NCBI GenBank assembly: GCA_963920635.1
Contig: OY987299.1
Coordinates: 125,613,373 to 125,677,372 of the forward strand
DNA: 64,000 nt
Source of the DNA: Pseudeuparius sepicola
Taxonomy: Eukaryota; Arthropoda; Insecta; Coleoptera; Anthribidae
Reading direction: 5' to 3'
This document shows positions 1 to 12,190 of the stretch, piece by piece. The notes below the pieces were generated by a model, which saw only the letters and a list, made by a program, of their open reading frames with translations, was not told the DNA's origin and searched no databases. The position numbers and the translations under genes are program-made. Position 1 is the first letter of the stretch; every line of letters begins with the position of its first letter.

Positions 1-1030
1 ACCCGCACTACACAAATTTATCTGGTAAATTTCTTGTAAAATCAACTGTCAGGGAATGACAGGCCACGCCGCGCAGACCCGCAAGCCATGTTGCCAGCTT
101 TCTCAACTTCAGGGCTTTCCTAGAGTCGGCTGTGTCTATTCCTTCCCGTATGATATTGGTAGCTTAATTTTATTGTATTTTACCACGTTTTTATTAACTT
201 CTCCTATTTGTCTGTTTGTAAAATTTTGCATTCAATTTTAAACTAATTTCCCGATGGGCTAGTGACTTGAAACTATAAACATAGCTCAGAACTAGATAAC
301 AATGCAATATTAACTCACTATATAATAATAATGTTTATTCAGTATTCAGTAGCACAGTACCACATACAAGTAAAAAATATAAACAAAAACAAATACTGGG
401 TAGATAAAACATAGATATTTCACGTATTTATTATGACAAAGTCCTTAGACAATGAACAAACATTGAGTAACCCACAAAAACCAAGGGTTGCGCGTGGCAT
501 ATACATATTATTATTTCGTTATTAGTTATTATAAAAAAAATATGATTAAATAAAAATATTTGACTAGTGGAAATTTATGAATAGATAAGCATATGCTATA
601 AGTTAGTTAAGAAGAAAGGAGGACAAACAAATAAATATACAGACAAGAAAGCGAATTATTTATAATAACAGTTTGCAAGAATGTGACGACTAGAATCTCC
701 AGCATCATAAGTCAATAACAACAATAACATAAGGATAGTAAAATAACATAAATTTATATTTTGAAGTTAATTGGTAATAAAATTCCAAATTAATAATTTA
801 CATCTACTGAAGACCAAATCATAACAACACGGTTAGAATTGACGTTAATTAATTTGTTTACTCTACTGACGTAGAGTTGTCAACTCTCTAGTTTTGTATT
901 AAACGTAAGTTCTTTTTTTGATAGACTTTGTATACAGTAGGTATCTCATTGTTGCTTCTCCTATGTCCATTTTTAACGTTTTTTACTTTCAAGGATCTGA
1001 TAATGCAAAACAGTAATCCAAAAAAGTAAA
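1..1030. other. AT-rich non-coding stretch with an old dispersed repeat
   Basis: No convincing coding potential. About 565-665 matches, on the opposite strand, a segment at about 17027-17140; the shared words include GACAAGAAAG, GTTTGTTTGTC and TTTCCACTAG. This looks like an old dispersed repeat of unknown type. About 330-345 holds a short TAATAATAATGTTTATT word similar to the one at 46152, which resembles the microsatellite-tailed 3' ends of insect non-LTR retrotransposons. Confidence 0.5.
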
Positions 1031-1182
1031 CTTTTATAGGATAATAAAGACTTTGTTCCTTTTATTATATTACTTCATATTAATAACATCCTAAAATGGA
1101 TATACTGGACTTTTATAGGATAATGAAGACTTAAGTTTCTTTTATTATATTACTTCATATTAATAACTCCCTATAATGGATA
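1031..1182 (+). repeat. Tandem duplication, two ~75-bp units, period 79
   Basis: Two adjacent copies start at 1031 and 1110. Both begin CTTTTATAGGATAAT and both contain TTATTATATTACTTCATATT followed by an ATGGATA end. The units differ at only a few positions, so the duplication is fairly recent. There is no sign of coding. Confidence 0.8.
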
Positions 1183-4100
1183 TTCCTTTCAACTATTTTA
1201 TTTTCTATTTCAAATATGATCAGGTGAAGACAAACTGAACTAAATCTGAAATTTTGCACATGTATCTGTCATAATCTCATAAAGATGTTTAAAATCGATT
1301 GCAAAATTTAAATCACAAGGCTAAAAAGCAGAAAATAATAAAATTTAAATAATTTTGTTAATACACTATGTTTTTAAAAATGACTAAACGTATAATAAAA
1401 TATTATAATATAAAAAACGGACTAGCTCATGAAAATTTGAAAAACGTGGGGCGCATATGCAATAGATAATTCATGCACTTAATTCACTAATAATTATTGT
1501 ATTGCAATGCAAATATTTTCACGAGGGAAAAATTATTTTATACTTTTAGGCCGTTTTTTAGTTTTAGTCCTTTTTAAAAACGTGGTATATTAATTTTTAC
1601 TGTGTAAGTTAATAATATATCGTTTGTGGTTTCTGAGATATTAAAAACTGTTTAAAAATATAAATTTTAAGGGCCTATGTAGAAATAAGACTCTTTAGAA
1701 ATAAGGATTAAACGAAAAAAATTTTCGCATGTTTCATTGTAAATATATTTTTTGGATCTTCACGGCTTCAATTGCAAACTGAAACCCCGCTTAACCCCAA
1801 GAAAGTTCTGAAATAAGGTTACCTACCTACCTTACAGGGTTCAACTTAGTTAAACTAAACCCTTTAGAGTTCCAATTTTCCGTTCTTAGAGAGCACAGGC
1901 ATTAAGCTTAAATAAGTGTTGAAACGTAATCAGCCGAAAAAAGTAGAAAGAAGTAGGTCAGTTGAACCTTAAACCTTTTAGTTTTAGATAGATTTGAAAG
2001 TTTGCGCGACCGAAGTAGTTTGCCGCTGAAATGGAGGTAAGTAAATTAAAGTTTCAGAAGGAAACAAACAATATATAAAAAATAGGTAGGTATCAACTTT
2101 TTTCTCGTATGTCTAAATTCTAAATTAGTGTCCGGGCATTTTTTAAGCACTAATAGTATAAGTGAAAATGCACTAAAATGCGGTAATGACAATCTACTTT
2201 GTGAAGTTGCTTTTCAATTACACAGAAAAATTATTGTTCTACAGCTTGACTGAAAACATAAATAACCTGATTATATGACTAAGAAACAATAATATTGGGA
2301 TCGTATCTTAATACAATAAACTATTTGTGTTATACCTACATATCTGTAGAAATAATGTAATCCAATATTTCGGAGAAAACTTGAAGATGAAGACAGCAAA
2401 AAAATTATAGGTTCTGGGTTCTACTATTTTCTACTATATTATTTACATGTATAAAATCTACACGATTCGGTTGCATGACTCTGAAATGTAAAACTGCTGG
2501 TCTGACTTTTCCAATAAAACTTTTCACGCACAATTTAAATGCAAATCCACTGCTTGTTAAATGTATGCAGGTCGAAGGTGGAAAATTACCGTATAGGTAT
2601 AGTAGCGACTTTGCATGTTCACGTATTAGGTATTATTATTATTATCAAAATAATAAATATCAAACGTAGCTTGGAAAATCGTTTTTTACCATTATTTGTT
2701 GTTGCCAGATATTATCACGTAGTGCGACAATCTTAAAATCTTAAGCCGCAGTATCAGTAGGTAATTAATCTCTGTTGTAAAGATCTAGTTTAAGTCCAGT
2801 TTTATAATAATTATTGCTGTGTAAATCTTTAAAATAGCCAGATAATATTTTGTTGTTGGTAATTTGGTACACATTCCACACAATACCTATTCCAGGGTAA
2901 TTGCACTTATCGAATGCATCATTAGTTGGGTTCATTGGAATGGATAATTTTACATAAATCGATAATTTTTTTATCTGATGTGTATTCAATGCAAACCATA
3001 ATAATATCAAGCTAAAAATTATACCGACATTTACAACAATTCACCTTAATGAACTATTTGCTGTTTGAATGACAAAACTGCTTGTCTACAAATAATAACG
3101 TTTCATTAGTCAGAATATTAGAATATTTTCGATAATACTAATTCATAGATAATATATTTATGCAGGTATATTTGAATTTTTTCCCACGAAGACCTCTTGC
3201 ATGACTATTGATATCATTTATAAATTTATAAAGCGAGATTCCTTAGACACCTGGACGGTTGATTATCATATTTGCAAAACATTTTATAAATTGTTGGATT
3301 TTGAACACCTGTGAATATAATATACTAGGCGAGCCAATTTTATTGAAAACTGAGAGTTTTGGAATTCATTACATAAACACAAAGTATTATTATTTCTTGT
3401 TTCTTCTAATATAATACGAAATTTGATTCACAGAGTATAAACTTACATAATGCAATAATCTTTGAATGACGTACCTATTTATAAGACTTCTTATACGGCT
3501 ATAGTAAAAAGTAGATCACCCTGTAGGTGTCTTACTTGCTGCAAATACTGCGGGTATAAAAATACCCAACTGTCTTTGATTGTTCTTCCTAACCATATTC
3601 GAAGGATATGAGTGATTTATGAGGTGCAGGTGACGGAGGTGAATTACTTTTGGTATATAAGATTTTAAAATTCCTACTGGATCTTGTTGGTCTCTCCACA
3701 TATATAATATATATTTATTGGCGCCGGTCTTTAACTGAAAGATTTTTATAAAATTTGGGTTTATTTTGCCATGAGTCTTATAGTCCATAGAAGGAAGAAG
3801 GAACAGTCCACCAGAAAAACTTTAAATTGGAACCATTCATATTTTGTGAAAATCCTAGGACCTAACCTGGTAGGTTATGAGAAAATAAGGGGTTCTTTAT
3901 AGGCCAGAAAACAATATAAATTCATTACTAACCTAATGATATTAGGGGTTCGTTCAGATTAAATGGATTATCGTAATTGAAATTCCTAATTTAAATTTAG
4001 AAAGTATTTTAGCAGATAATAACTTTGTAAAATAAAATTAAATTATGACGTAATTGATTAATTAGAAGAAAGATCTTGCAATAATTGTAGCTTGTAACAA

Positions 4101-4933
4101 ATTCATACAAAGTGTTTCACTTTGAGTCTAGGCAATTCCGAATTTTTCGATATATTCTCTGATGTTCAAAAACTTTTTTTCTACTTATAATACTACTCGA
4201 AGAGCAATAACATTTTGGGAAATAATTAAAAGAAAACCCTCAAACATCACTAAACTAACTAAATAATTTTTTTAATAAATGACATTTTGCCAAATTTGAA
4301 AATAAATTTGAAACATTTTGTGTTAACTACACTGGTTATACTATATAAAATAAAACCTACCTTGATCGATTCGCGAAAAAAAGATCACCAAGAATATGTT
4401 GCACAGGGTACTCGGAAGAAAACAATATTTTCTAACTTGGGAATACCCTGTAAAACTTAAATTAAATTTTGATTTTGAATTTTGAACTATGGCCAATTCG
4501 CTGGCAGTATCCATTTTATTCAAATAACATTAATACCTACCTAGACGTTGCAATGGGGCTATTTCAAAAAAATATTACCCAAAATGTAGAGCTCTCGAGT
4601 AATATACCTTTTTTTGAGAATCTGCCAATCTTTCGAAAAATACGGCATTCTCTCAAGTTAAATTAAAACACACTGTACAGGATATGTGCGTAAAATGAAG
4701 AATTAAGCTTTCGACTCTTACCTAATTATTTAACGATTACTAAACTACTAATTTGGCAGCGTTACATCGTTGACTGACGTATTTAGATATAAAGACTTCC
4801 TAGGGATATAGTTTCATGTCCTGGAAAACAGATGGCGCTGATGGCTAACCATGTATTTTGTCTTCGCAAAGCAAAAAACCAAAAACGTGTCAAACGCGAC
4901 AACCGTAAGCAGTCTTTACTGGACCGATACTAT
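1183..4933. other. AT-rich sequence, no gene seen
   Basis: Short random open frames only. A segment at about 1495-1595 shares words with about 16720-16890 (TTTTAGTCCTTTTTAAAAAC and GTATTGCAATGCAAAT), so it is another member of a dispersed repeat. A short ATT run lies near 2629. The 90-residue minus-strand frame at 3516-3788 resembles nothing I know and is treated as chance. Confidence 0.4.
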
Positions 4934-5804
4934 TAGACCGGGAGATAGTGACAGATTTTTGGACGTGATTTTACTCAGTATGCCTTGCAAAGGGCATTAT
5001 GTGGCACATATTCTCACAATAATAAGGTATGAATCAGAGAGTCATCCTGGGTTCTTCATGTGAAAAACTGAGTTTTCAATTATTCGAAAAATATGCGTTT
5101 TGATATGATTTTAGACAGGCTGCCATGTGTTTTATAATTAAGTTCAAAATAGAAAAAAAAATTGCTCGGAAAACCATAGGCATACCGTTAGGGTGGGTCC
5201 AAAGGGCTATTATTGCCACGTGATCTTGTATTTTAATAATTAATTTTTCCACGTTTCTGAACAGGCTGCCACTGAGAAGTATGCAACTTCTTGTTATAAA
5301 AATGCTGAAAAAGGGATGGCATACCTTTCGCGCATGTCCTAGTACACTTTACATCGAATAACTCGTTTAAATGATTAAATAGCATTCAATTTAAACAGTA
5401 CTTGGACATGCGCAAAGGTATGCCATCCTTTTTTCAGCATTTTCATAACAAGAAGTTGCATACTTCTTATTGGCAGCCTGTTCAAAAACCTAGAAAAATT
5501 AATTATTAAAATACAAGATCACGTGGCAATAATAGCCCTTTGGGCCCACCCTAACGGTATGCCTATGGTTTTCCGAGGAATTTTGTATTTTGAACTTCAT
5601 TATAAAACACATGTCAGCCTGTCTAAAATCATATCAAAACGCATATTTTTCGAATAATTGAAAACTCAGTTTTTCACATGAAGAACCCAGAATGACTCTC
5701 TGATTCATACCTTATTATTGTGAGAATATGTGCCACATAATGCCCTTTGCAAGGCATACTGAGTAAAATCACGTTCAAAAATCTGTCACTATCTCCCGGT
5801 CTAT
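4934..5804. repeat. Foldback element with ~410-bp arms
   Basis: The left arm, 4934 to about 5342, is repeated as its reverse complement from about 5399 to 5804, around a loop of roughly 55 bp. The arms run from TAGACCGGGAGATAGTGACA on the left to the matching CTATCTCCCGGTCTA on the right. They differ by scattered substitutions and small indels, so this is an aged genomic palindrome and not an assembly fold. No transposase is visible inside. Its right end abuts the next element. Confidence 0.85.
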
Positions 5805-5805
5805 A

Positions 5806-6584
5806 TATTAAAGACCCGAGCAGGACGTCATAGTTCATTGTTGTTTGCGGACTGGGGTGGCGCTACTCGACGAAAAAAATGGTGACTTATTATAGGTTAT
5901 AACAGAGGTATTCTGTGGTTATAGGTATGCCAGTTTCTGACATTTAGAATGTCCCATATTTTCAATATCCTGCTTTAGTACCATTTACGTTCTTTTTGCG
6001 GAAATGAATTCCATTTGCAGTTTTGTCATATTAACAGAGCTTTTATAGGTAGATTTGTTTGTGGCAACATGAAATTTTCATGCTCATGAAGAAAATCATA
6101 TGCAAAGACCATTACGTGATTGCAGAAGAATGAACACTATTTTGGAATTACGTGATGATCTGTCCAAGCAGTTGAAAAGGGGAGAATTCTGGATATTATA
6201 TTTTGGAAGAGTATTTTGTAACGTAGGTATGCAAGAACTAAAATAGAAAATTTGGTCTAAAGCTCCAAAACGAACCAATGGTCCACTATAAATATAAAGA
6301 AGAAACTGGAAAATCGAATGCCTTCTGTACTTATAATACGGCTAGCCATGGACTTCATTTCAAACCAAAAGGTACCAAAATATATTATATGTATATGTAA
6401 ATGTATATTAAATTTGTTATAACAGACATATCTATTTGCATGTTTTTATTTTATAAAGGATTCTGAACAACGGTGTTTTAACTATAGACCACCCTGTAGA
6501 TTTTTTTCGTCGTGTGGCGCCAGTGGCGATCGCTTGAAACAACGCTATGCACAGGTCTTATAGTATTGGTACAGGTCTTTAATA
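5806..6584. mobile_element. Non-autonomous DNA element with TATTAAAGACC termini
   Basis: The ends are inverted: TATTAAAGACC at 5806 and GGTCTTTAATA ending at 6584. Further in, the inverted similarity continues around CGACGAAAAAAAT (about 5868) and ATTTTTTTCGTCG (about 6495), next to GTGGCGC and its complement. The interior (about 5880-6480) is AT-rich and has no recognisable transposase. The family is unassigned. It lies directly against the foldback that ends at 5804. Confidence 0.6.
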
Positions 6585-8329
6585 ATACGTCATTCAGCTT
6601 TTAGATGCTTTTCAAAGTTGCGAAATTCGATTTGAAACAATGAGCATAAATATAAACGGTTATTTAGGAATAATTACTGTCTCTATATACTAGTATATTA
6701 TCTACTAAATATATTTTATGTACAAGTCTCCTAGTAAGTAATACTAATCCATGTTTCAGCATTACAGGTACTCAAAAAGAAATTGAGACTTAGGTAACGT
6801 ATTATTCCGCATTACCGCAGGTAATGCATACTTCCCGGCTCGCCATAGACAAAATCATTCTAATTTTAATTCTTATAAATTCAACAAATTAATATGTACA
6901 TACTCTTGAATTAATCCACTATTATAGTGGATTCATTGTTTTTTTTATAAGTTTGCTTTAGCTGTATTTTTGTTAAAATACTTAAATGACTAATATCTAT
7001 AGACCAGCTGTTTCTCGGGTCTATTGGACTTCCCACAGATAAATAACCTTGGCTATTTCTCAGGGACTTCCTAATGCTTTGTTTCGTTTCATATTAGTAT
7101 GGCATAGTGTGGATCGGGTCATTTTGGGGAGTGCCTTTCGCAGTTTTTGTCCACACAATATTATATCGAAAGCCACAAACATCAGATAACTTTAACAGAA
7201 AGGAAAGCCTTCGACTTGAGCGGTATATCTAATTGGAAGTCATGAAAACATTACAACAAAATTATCATTAAAGCAAAAAATAAATACAAATAATAACAAA
7301 AAAATAACTAGGTCAATAATTAAAAAAATAAATCATCGACCCGCCGCACCGCGGCTCTACAGTGCTGCGTCAACTTGTTTCGACGGCCGTGGGACTGCCT
7401 CTGCCATATACCGAGTGACCCTACTACGTGTTAGATCTTCGGTGGTTTCACATGGTTCGTAAAAAATAACCTAAATACCAAATATTGGGTCTGTTTATAT
7501 TATATTTATACATATTACAAAAGCCAGGAAGAAAATGACACCATAACAACATTTGCTTCGCCTCGGGATGAAAATTTGCGCCAAAAATGGATTCGTCAAA
7601 TTCCAACTGAGATTTAATTTCTAAAAAACCCTTAAGTATGTGTGGCTAACACATTTTCAAGAAAGTGAAACAATTAAAGTGGACAAATGTGTTGTGGGAT
7701 GAAAATACCTATAGAGAATATCACCTAAGCTAAAGGAACAATTTTTGAGAATGTGCCAAAATATTGTGAGTGCAGTGCCGTTTAACTCTCAGCCTGAAAC
7801 AGCTGAGGCGGGTTGAAAATTTTGAAAAAACAATTAGAGAAAGCTTGGATGCACAAAACCAATAATGTAATAGATGAAAGAAAACTTGCCAAATTGTTAC
7901 GAAATTTGTTTTTTCTACTTATCTCCAAAAATGCCTTTCATTATATACGACTAAGTTGGTCACGTGACTACGCGATTATGCGTTACTGCCGGGGCCTGTC
8001 TTTATCGTTGGCCTCGGCTGTGATGACGTGACGTCACTAAACAAAACAATGCGAGAAGTCTTGCTTGCAAGACAAGATTTTTCTAGAAAGAGTCGAGCAA
8101 GACAAGAATTAATTTAATTTCTTTTAACACTAAATTGACCAGGTGAGAACGAAAACTTCGTCTAAAAATTAGCGGCAATGGCCAGTCACTGCCGTTCGCA
8201 ATACTCTGTATAGGTGCATGTATCGCACAGATCTAATTCGGAGTCTATTGACTCCTTTTTTACGGCATTTAAACAGAAATTTATTTTATCTTAACATCCC
8301 CATTCTCTCTGCACGGGTATATGAAAGTA
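6585..8329. other. Intergenic sequence, no gene seen
   Basis: AT-rich with short GC patches at about 7335-7440 and 7940-8040. Neither patch has a frame with recognisable protein similarity. A short stretch near 8055-8110 repeats the words CAAGACAAGA and GCAAGACAAG. Nothing else is supported. Confidence 0.35.
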
Positions 8330-8860
8330 CTTGTTAATTCCAATCTAATCCGCCCAATCCGCTTTCGAATGCGCGGTGCAGCCGCCTCGCCCTTCGGCCC
8401 ATAACCTCCGTTTAGCGTCGGGGACGGGAAAAGATTGAGGGGGGGCCTTGTTCGGCATGCCGGCCACGTAGGGGGGCAGCGCCGCCAGCGCCGACGCCGC
8501 CCCGGGATGTTTTCATTAGTGTTTATGGGCGGCAATAATGCGACGAACATTTCCCGATAAAGCATTCGCCGCGGGAGCGCACTTGGCTCTCCCGTTTTTA
8601 ATCCGGACAAAGTTGAGGTCGCTAATCCTTGCTGCGGCGATAACACGTGGCGCTGCCTGGGTCTCGGGTATTGGGGGGGTTAATGCGACCCATGTGAGAC
8701 CACCGGAGATATAACACGTAGGAGGGTCACTATACGAATATGCGCTCCCTTCTGTCGTTCCAATAATCCTACTTTTGGACATTAGGTATAAGGTATAACG
8801 TGAAAAGATAGAACGCCTCCAAACTTGACGTTTGTTTGCCCCTATATGTTCGCGAGTCAA
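8330..8860. promoter_or_regulatory. GC-rich unique island, possible conserved non-coding element
   Basis: This block is strongly GC-rich and CpG-rich compared with the sequence on both sides and does not recur in the window. It contains TTTATGGGCGGCAATAATGC, several TAATCC-type homeodomain core words and long C/G runs. Two overlapping minus-strand frames of about 120 residues exist, but they are low-complexity products of the base composition. Island status is seen; regulatory function is inference. It could also be a promoter or an unannotated first exon. Confidence 0.35.
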
Positions 8861-8864
8861 TATA

Positions 8865-10214
8865 CAGGGTGAGTTTTTTTCGATGCCCACTATGAGGATC
8901 TCGGAAACTAGCAGAGCTAGAACAAAGGTTAAATGGTTAAAGAATTGCAGTTTTGAATGCTCAATCTAATGCCCCTTCTGGATTTTTAAAAAAGTTCATG
9001 GCTTACTAGATATTTTGAAAAGAGTGATTTTCTGCTATTTCATCAGATCCCTGTATAGCTCCGTTATTTCTGATTATACAGAAAAACTGCAGAGACAAAA
9101 ATTGTAGATAATTTTGGGCTTATTAAGATAATCTTATCCATTTTTTTATGTTGTTTGTGCTTTTTGAGATATGACATAAACTTGTGTTTTTTTAATAAAT
9201 GTAAATCATAGTTTTTTTTTTAATTTTCACATAGTCAGCCATGGAATATTTTCATAATTACGTTCTATTTTATAATAAGACATAGTTCAAACTTTCAAAT
9301 ATTTTATTTTTAGCTGGTAACAAAATGTAACAAAATAAAACAAAAATTATCATGATGGAGCTCCACCACATAATTATTTGCCCGTAAGAAATTACCTAGA
9401 TCAGCTCTATCCAAATAGTTGGATAGGGAGAAATAGACCTATTTCCTGGCAGTCCCAATCCCCCGATTTGTCTGTTTTGGATTTCTTTTTGTGGGGAACA
9501 GTACAAAATAAAGTATGAGAAAATTGGTAAATTAAGAGCAGATGTTTTAGAACTAATTGCCAGTATTCACAGGCGCTCTCTAAGAAAGGCGACAAATTCA
9601 GCTTTAAAAAGATGCAATATTTGCATATATAATAATGGTGGATTGTTTGAACACCTTTTTTATTTTAAAAGGTGACCTTTTAAAATAATAATAATTTGAA
9701 TTTGAGTTTTTTAATTTTTGTTTTATTTTCTTACATTTTGTTGCCAGCTAAAAACAAAATATTGGAAAGTTTGAAGTATGTCTAATTATAAAATAGAACG
9801 TAATTATGAAAATATTCCGTGGCTGACTATGTGAAAATTAAAAAAAAAACGACTTTATAAGGCCACAGCCAACTATGATTTACATTTAAAAAAACACAAG
9901 TTTATGTCATATCTCAAAAATTACAAACAACATAAAAAATTGGATAAGATTATCTTATTAAGCCCAAAATTGTCTACAATTTTTGTCTCTACAGTTTTTC
10001 TGTATAATCAGAAATAACGGAGCTACAGAGATCTGATGAAATAGCAAAAAATCACTCTTTTCAAAATACCTAGTGAGCCATGAACTTTTTTAAAAATCCA
10101 GATGTGGCATTAGATGGAGCATTCAAAACTGCAATTCTTTCCCCATTTAACCTTTGTTCTAGCTCTGCTAGTTTCCGAGATCCCCATAGTGGGCATAGAA
10201 AAAAACTCACCCTG
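8865..10214 (+). mobile_element. Mariner-like element with ~490-bp terminal inverted repeats
   Basis: The element starts CAGGGTGAGTTTTTTT at 8865 and ends in the reverse complement at 10214. The arms are about 8865-9349 and 9713-10214. The left flank is TA and the right flank is TG, which fits a decayed TA target duplication. The core, 9354-9675, holds the C-terminal part of a mariner-superfamily transposase. Most of the transposase gene is gone, so the element cannot move by itself. The arm length is far beyond that of classic mariner elements. Confidence 0.85.
9354..9675 (+). pseudogene. Mariner-superfamily transposase, C-terminal fragment with frameshift
   Basis: The frame beginning at 9354 reads DGAPPHNY, then PNSWIGRNRPISW, then SQSPDLSVLDFFLWG. 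These are hallmark blocks of the DDE/D catalytic domain of insect mariner-like transposases, which cuts and joins transposon ends in the nucleus. From the D of DGAPPH to the D of SPDL there are 36 residues, and to the D of VLDFF 41. Just after FFLWGTVQNKV the frame breaks near 9516 and resumes to a C-terminal NNGGLFEHLF, the usual end block. The N-terminal helix-turn-helix domain and the first catalytic aspartate are missing. It is a dead remnant between the two long arms. Confidence 0.85.
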
Positions 10215-10365
10215 TGAGCCATGCTTACAAATTACCAATTCAGTAAAAGTTACTCTAGTTCCAAAAAAGTTTCAATACGTGCTTTCTGAAACAATTGCAA
10301 CATTTTTTTATATGCATATTTGAATAAACTTTACTGTCTACTGTGTAAATGGCAGTGATTAGGAA

Positions 10366-10579
10366 TACTAAGACCCCGTTACTTTCCAAATTTCATAGCC
10401 GACGGGTAAGTGGCTTAAGGATCTTTTCAAAATTCTGCTCGGGTTATACCTAATGCTCCGACCTTCCAAGTAATGGGCTAATAACTATCGACCGATTGAC
10501 TGCTTCTTTTCCCAAAGCATATTAAGATGTATGTCGAAACATTTACGGATCTACTTTGAAAATTATGTAGGTACCTATA
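10366..10579 (+). repeat. Dispersed repeat R1, left piece, interrupted by a transposon
   Basis: It matches 18828-19032 closely; shared words include GCCGACGGGTAAGTGGCTTA and AATGGGCTAATAACTATCGA. The repeat stops at the left end of the 10580-12129 element and resumes after it (12130-12190 matches about 19036-19094). The copy at 18828 is uninterrupted and represents the state before insertion. Confidence 0.85.
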
Positions 10580-10973
10580 TATAGTAAGGGCAGAATGTAA
10601 AGAGAGAGCGCTATATCTATTGCTTTACTTGCACTCGCACAATTACACTCATGTCTCCTCCTCCAATTTGTATTCGACGTACGTCTTAAAGTTCGCTAAG
10701 CACCTTTCATGAAAGGAAGAGAGACAGAAAACCTAGTAAATGTCTTGTATTACTAGTTGATTGTTTAAGGCAGGCAGGGTCGGCCTAGAATAAATTATTG
10801 CCTTACTACTTGATGTGAACGGACTGATTGAAAATTTGTACTTAGGTACCTGTTGTAATTTCATTTGTAATTTTTGAAGATTAATTCGGTAATTTAGAGT
10901 GGCAATTAAAAGATAATGATACTGAAATTCAAAGTAGGTCTTAGGTATTTAAATAATTATTGTAATGGTTAGA

Positions 10974-10980
<7 letters not shown>

Positions 10981-11004
<24 letters not shown>

Positions 11005-11007
11005 TAT
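10981..11007. repeat. (AT)n microsatellite
   Basis: A run of about 13 AT units follows a poly-A tract inside element copy A. Copy B has a much shorter ATATATAT at the matching place (about 16345), so the run expanded in copy A. Confidence 0.9.
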
Positions 11008-11114
11008 TTATGTTACAAATTAAATATCAACCTAAAATAAACTTTACATAGTCAGAAGTCAGTATATACATAATAAATAAATAATAATAAAATAAATTTA
11101 ATTCGTTATGAATT

Positions 11115-11871
11115 TTAGTCAGAATATAAAATACTACCATCCGAATATGAATCGTCATTTAAATTAATAATAATTGGGTCTATGTCAACTTCCAATATCC
11201 TTTATTTTTCCCAATAATCCTTAATAACATTAAAAGAAATGGCTTGTGGCATATGGGACAAAATGCTTTGGTAATTGGCAACACCAAACTAGTTTCCTAT
11301 ATCTAATGGAAATATTGTATGGGTCTTTCGGAGGTGTGCAGACCACGACAGGTACCTGTTTCGGGCTTGCATTTTGTCTCATATGCCACAACCATTTCTT
11401 TTAAAACTATAATGGGGACACTAAATATTCATTCTGTTTATCCTTAATAACGTTCTCGGTGGGTTTTATACAACTGGACCGGTTTTCTTTAGTGACTTCC
11501 TGGAGAGCTTCTTTCCAAATAGACATTAACGTGTTATCATCATGCATTGCCTCAGATACAATTTTCTTAAGTGTTGCTTGTTAATTGTCATGTCATAAAT
11601 CAAACTTCTTATTTTTCCTTTATCCGATTCTGTCAAATCTTTAGTTTTCGGGGCTGCTTTAGTTTTAGTGTGTACCATTTTAATAATGTTTAATGCCTTC
11701 TTGCCTAATTCGTGAAATGGTCCTTGTACTAATCTGTAACGCCTCCGATGCACATTGAAGTACCGATAAATTTTCACGTGTGTTCTCTTTTTTTTTTCTT
11801 GGAAATATGAAATATTTCACCACATTTAATATTAATTTTCTACTTTGGGCACTGAATACTTCACGCTGCAT
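11115..11871 (-). pseudogene. Tc1/IS630-like transposase remnant, copy A
   Basis: The start codon is at 11871 on the minus strand. The first block contains AQSRKLILNVVKYF and ASEALQISTRTISRIRQEG, a helix-turn-helix DNA-binding region of the kind found at the N-terminus of Tc1/IS630-like transposases. A two-base loss relative to copy B breaks the frame after EGIKH, and coding-like sequence resumes with MVHTKTKAAPKTKDLTESDK. A further shifted frame reads on toward about 11450. After an inserted MITE, an acidic tail (DIDPIIINLNDDSYSDG) ends at a stop at 11115-11117, which looks like the natural C-terminus. The central DDE catalytic part is not recognisable. Non-functional. Confidence 0.7.
11232..11408. 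mobile_element. Short palindromic MITE nested in the transposase remnant
   Basis: The inverted ends are about 35 bp, from AAAAGAAATGGCTTGTGGCA on the left to a near-perfect complement on the right ending CCATTTCTTTT. TTAA-like sequence lies at both borders, which would suit a piggyBac-type or other TTAA insertion but is not decisive. Copy B of the host element lacks it, so it inserted after the two copies separated. Confidence 0.7.
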
Positions 11872-12129
11872 TGTTATTACAGGAAGTCTATCACCAAAAT
11901 AAACCAAATATTTAATTACTGCCCTGTTTTATAGGCGTACTCCCATTTGAATATATTATCTTTATTAACATAATGTATCAGACAAGGACAGAGCAATAAA
12001 AAGTTGGTCTTGCGGTTCTTTAAGCCGAACACCTCGCTCCAAAACATAAGGGAGAGCAGGTAGGAAAATCATAGCCCATCTCTCTCGATTTTATGGCCGA
12101 CTTCGCCTTTACATTATGCCCTTACTATA

Positions 12130-12190
12130 CCTATCTTCTTCATTAAACTCTTGCATCCCGCCCAATATTGACAAATAAAAAATGTTTTTT
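12130..12190 (+). repeat. Dispersed repeat R1, right piece
   Basis: This is the continuation of the repeat broken by the transposon at 10580-12129. CTTCATTAAACTCTT and AAATAAAAAATGTTT match 19045-19094. Confidence 0.8.

Larger units (their letters stand above)
10580..12129 (-). mobile_element. Tc1/IS630-like element, TATAGTAAGGGC family, copy A
   Basis: The ends are inverted: TATAGTAAGGGC at 10580 and GCCCTTACTATA ending at 12129. It carries a decayed transposase on the minus strand and a nested MITE at about 11232-11408. It sits inside dispersed repeat R1. The target duplication is TA or a few bases more; the AT-rich flanks do not decide it. Copy B is at 15646-16710 in the other orientation, with matching inner ends, for example TTTCATGAAAGG and GTCTCCTCCTCC. 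Confidence 0.85.

Noticed and set aside
3516..3788. 90-codon minus-strand frame
   Set aside because: No recognisable motif, no splice or promoter context, and an AT-rich setting.
4934..5804. Palindrome as a possible assembly artefact
   Set aside because: The two arms differ by scattered substitutions and indels, which a folded duplicate read would not show; the same holds for the other palindromes.
8281..8890. Two overlapping minus-strand frames of about 120 codons
   Set aside because: They overlap in different frames in GC-rich DNA and run into the start of a transposon; composition explains them.
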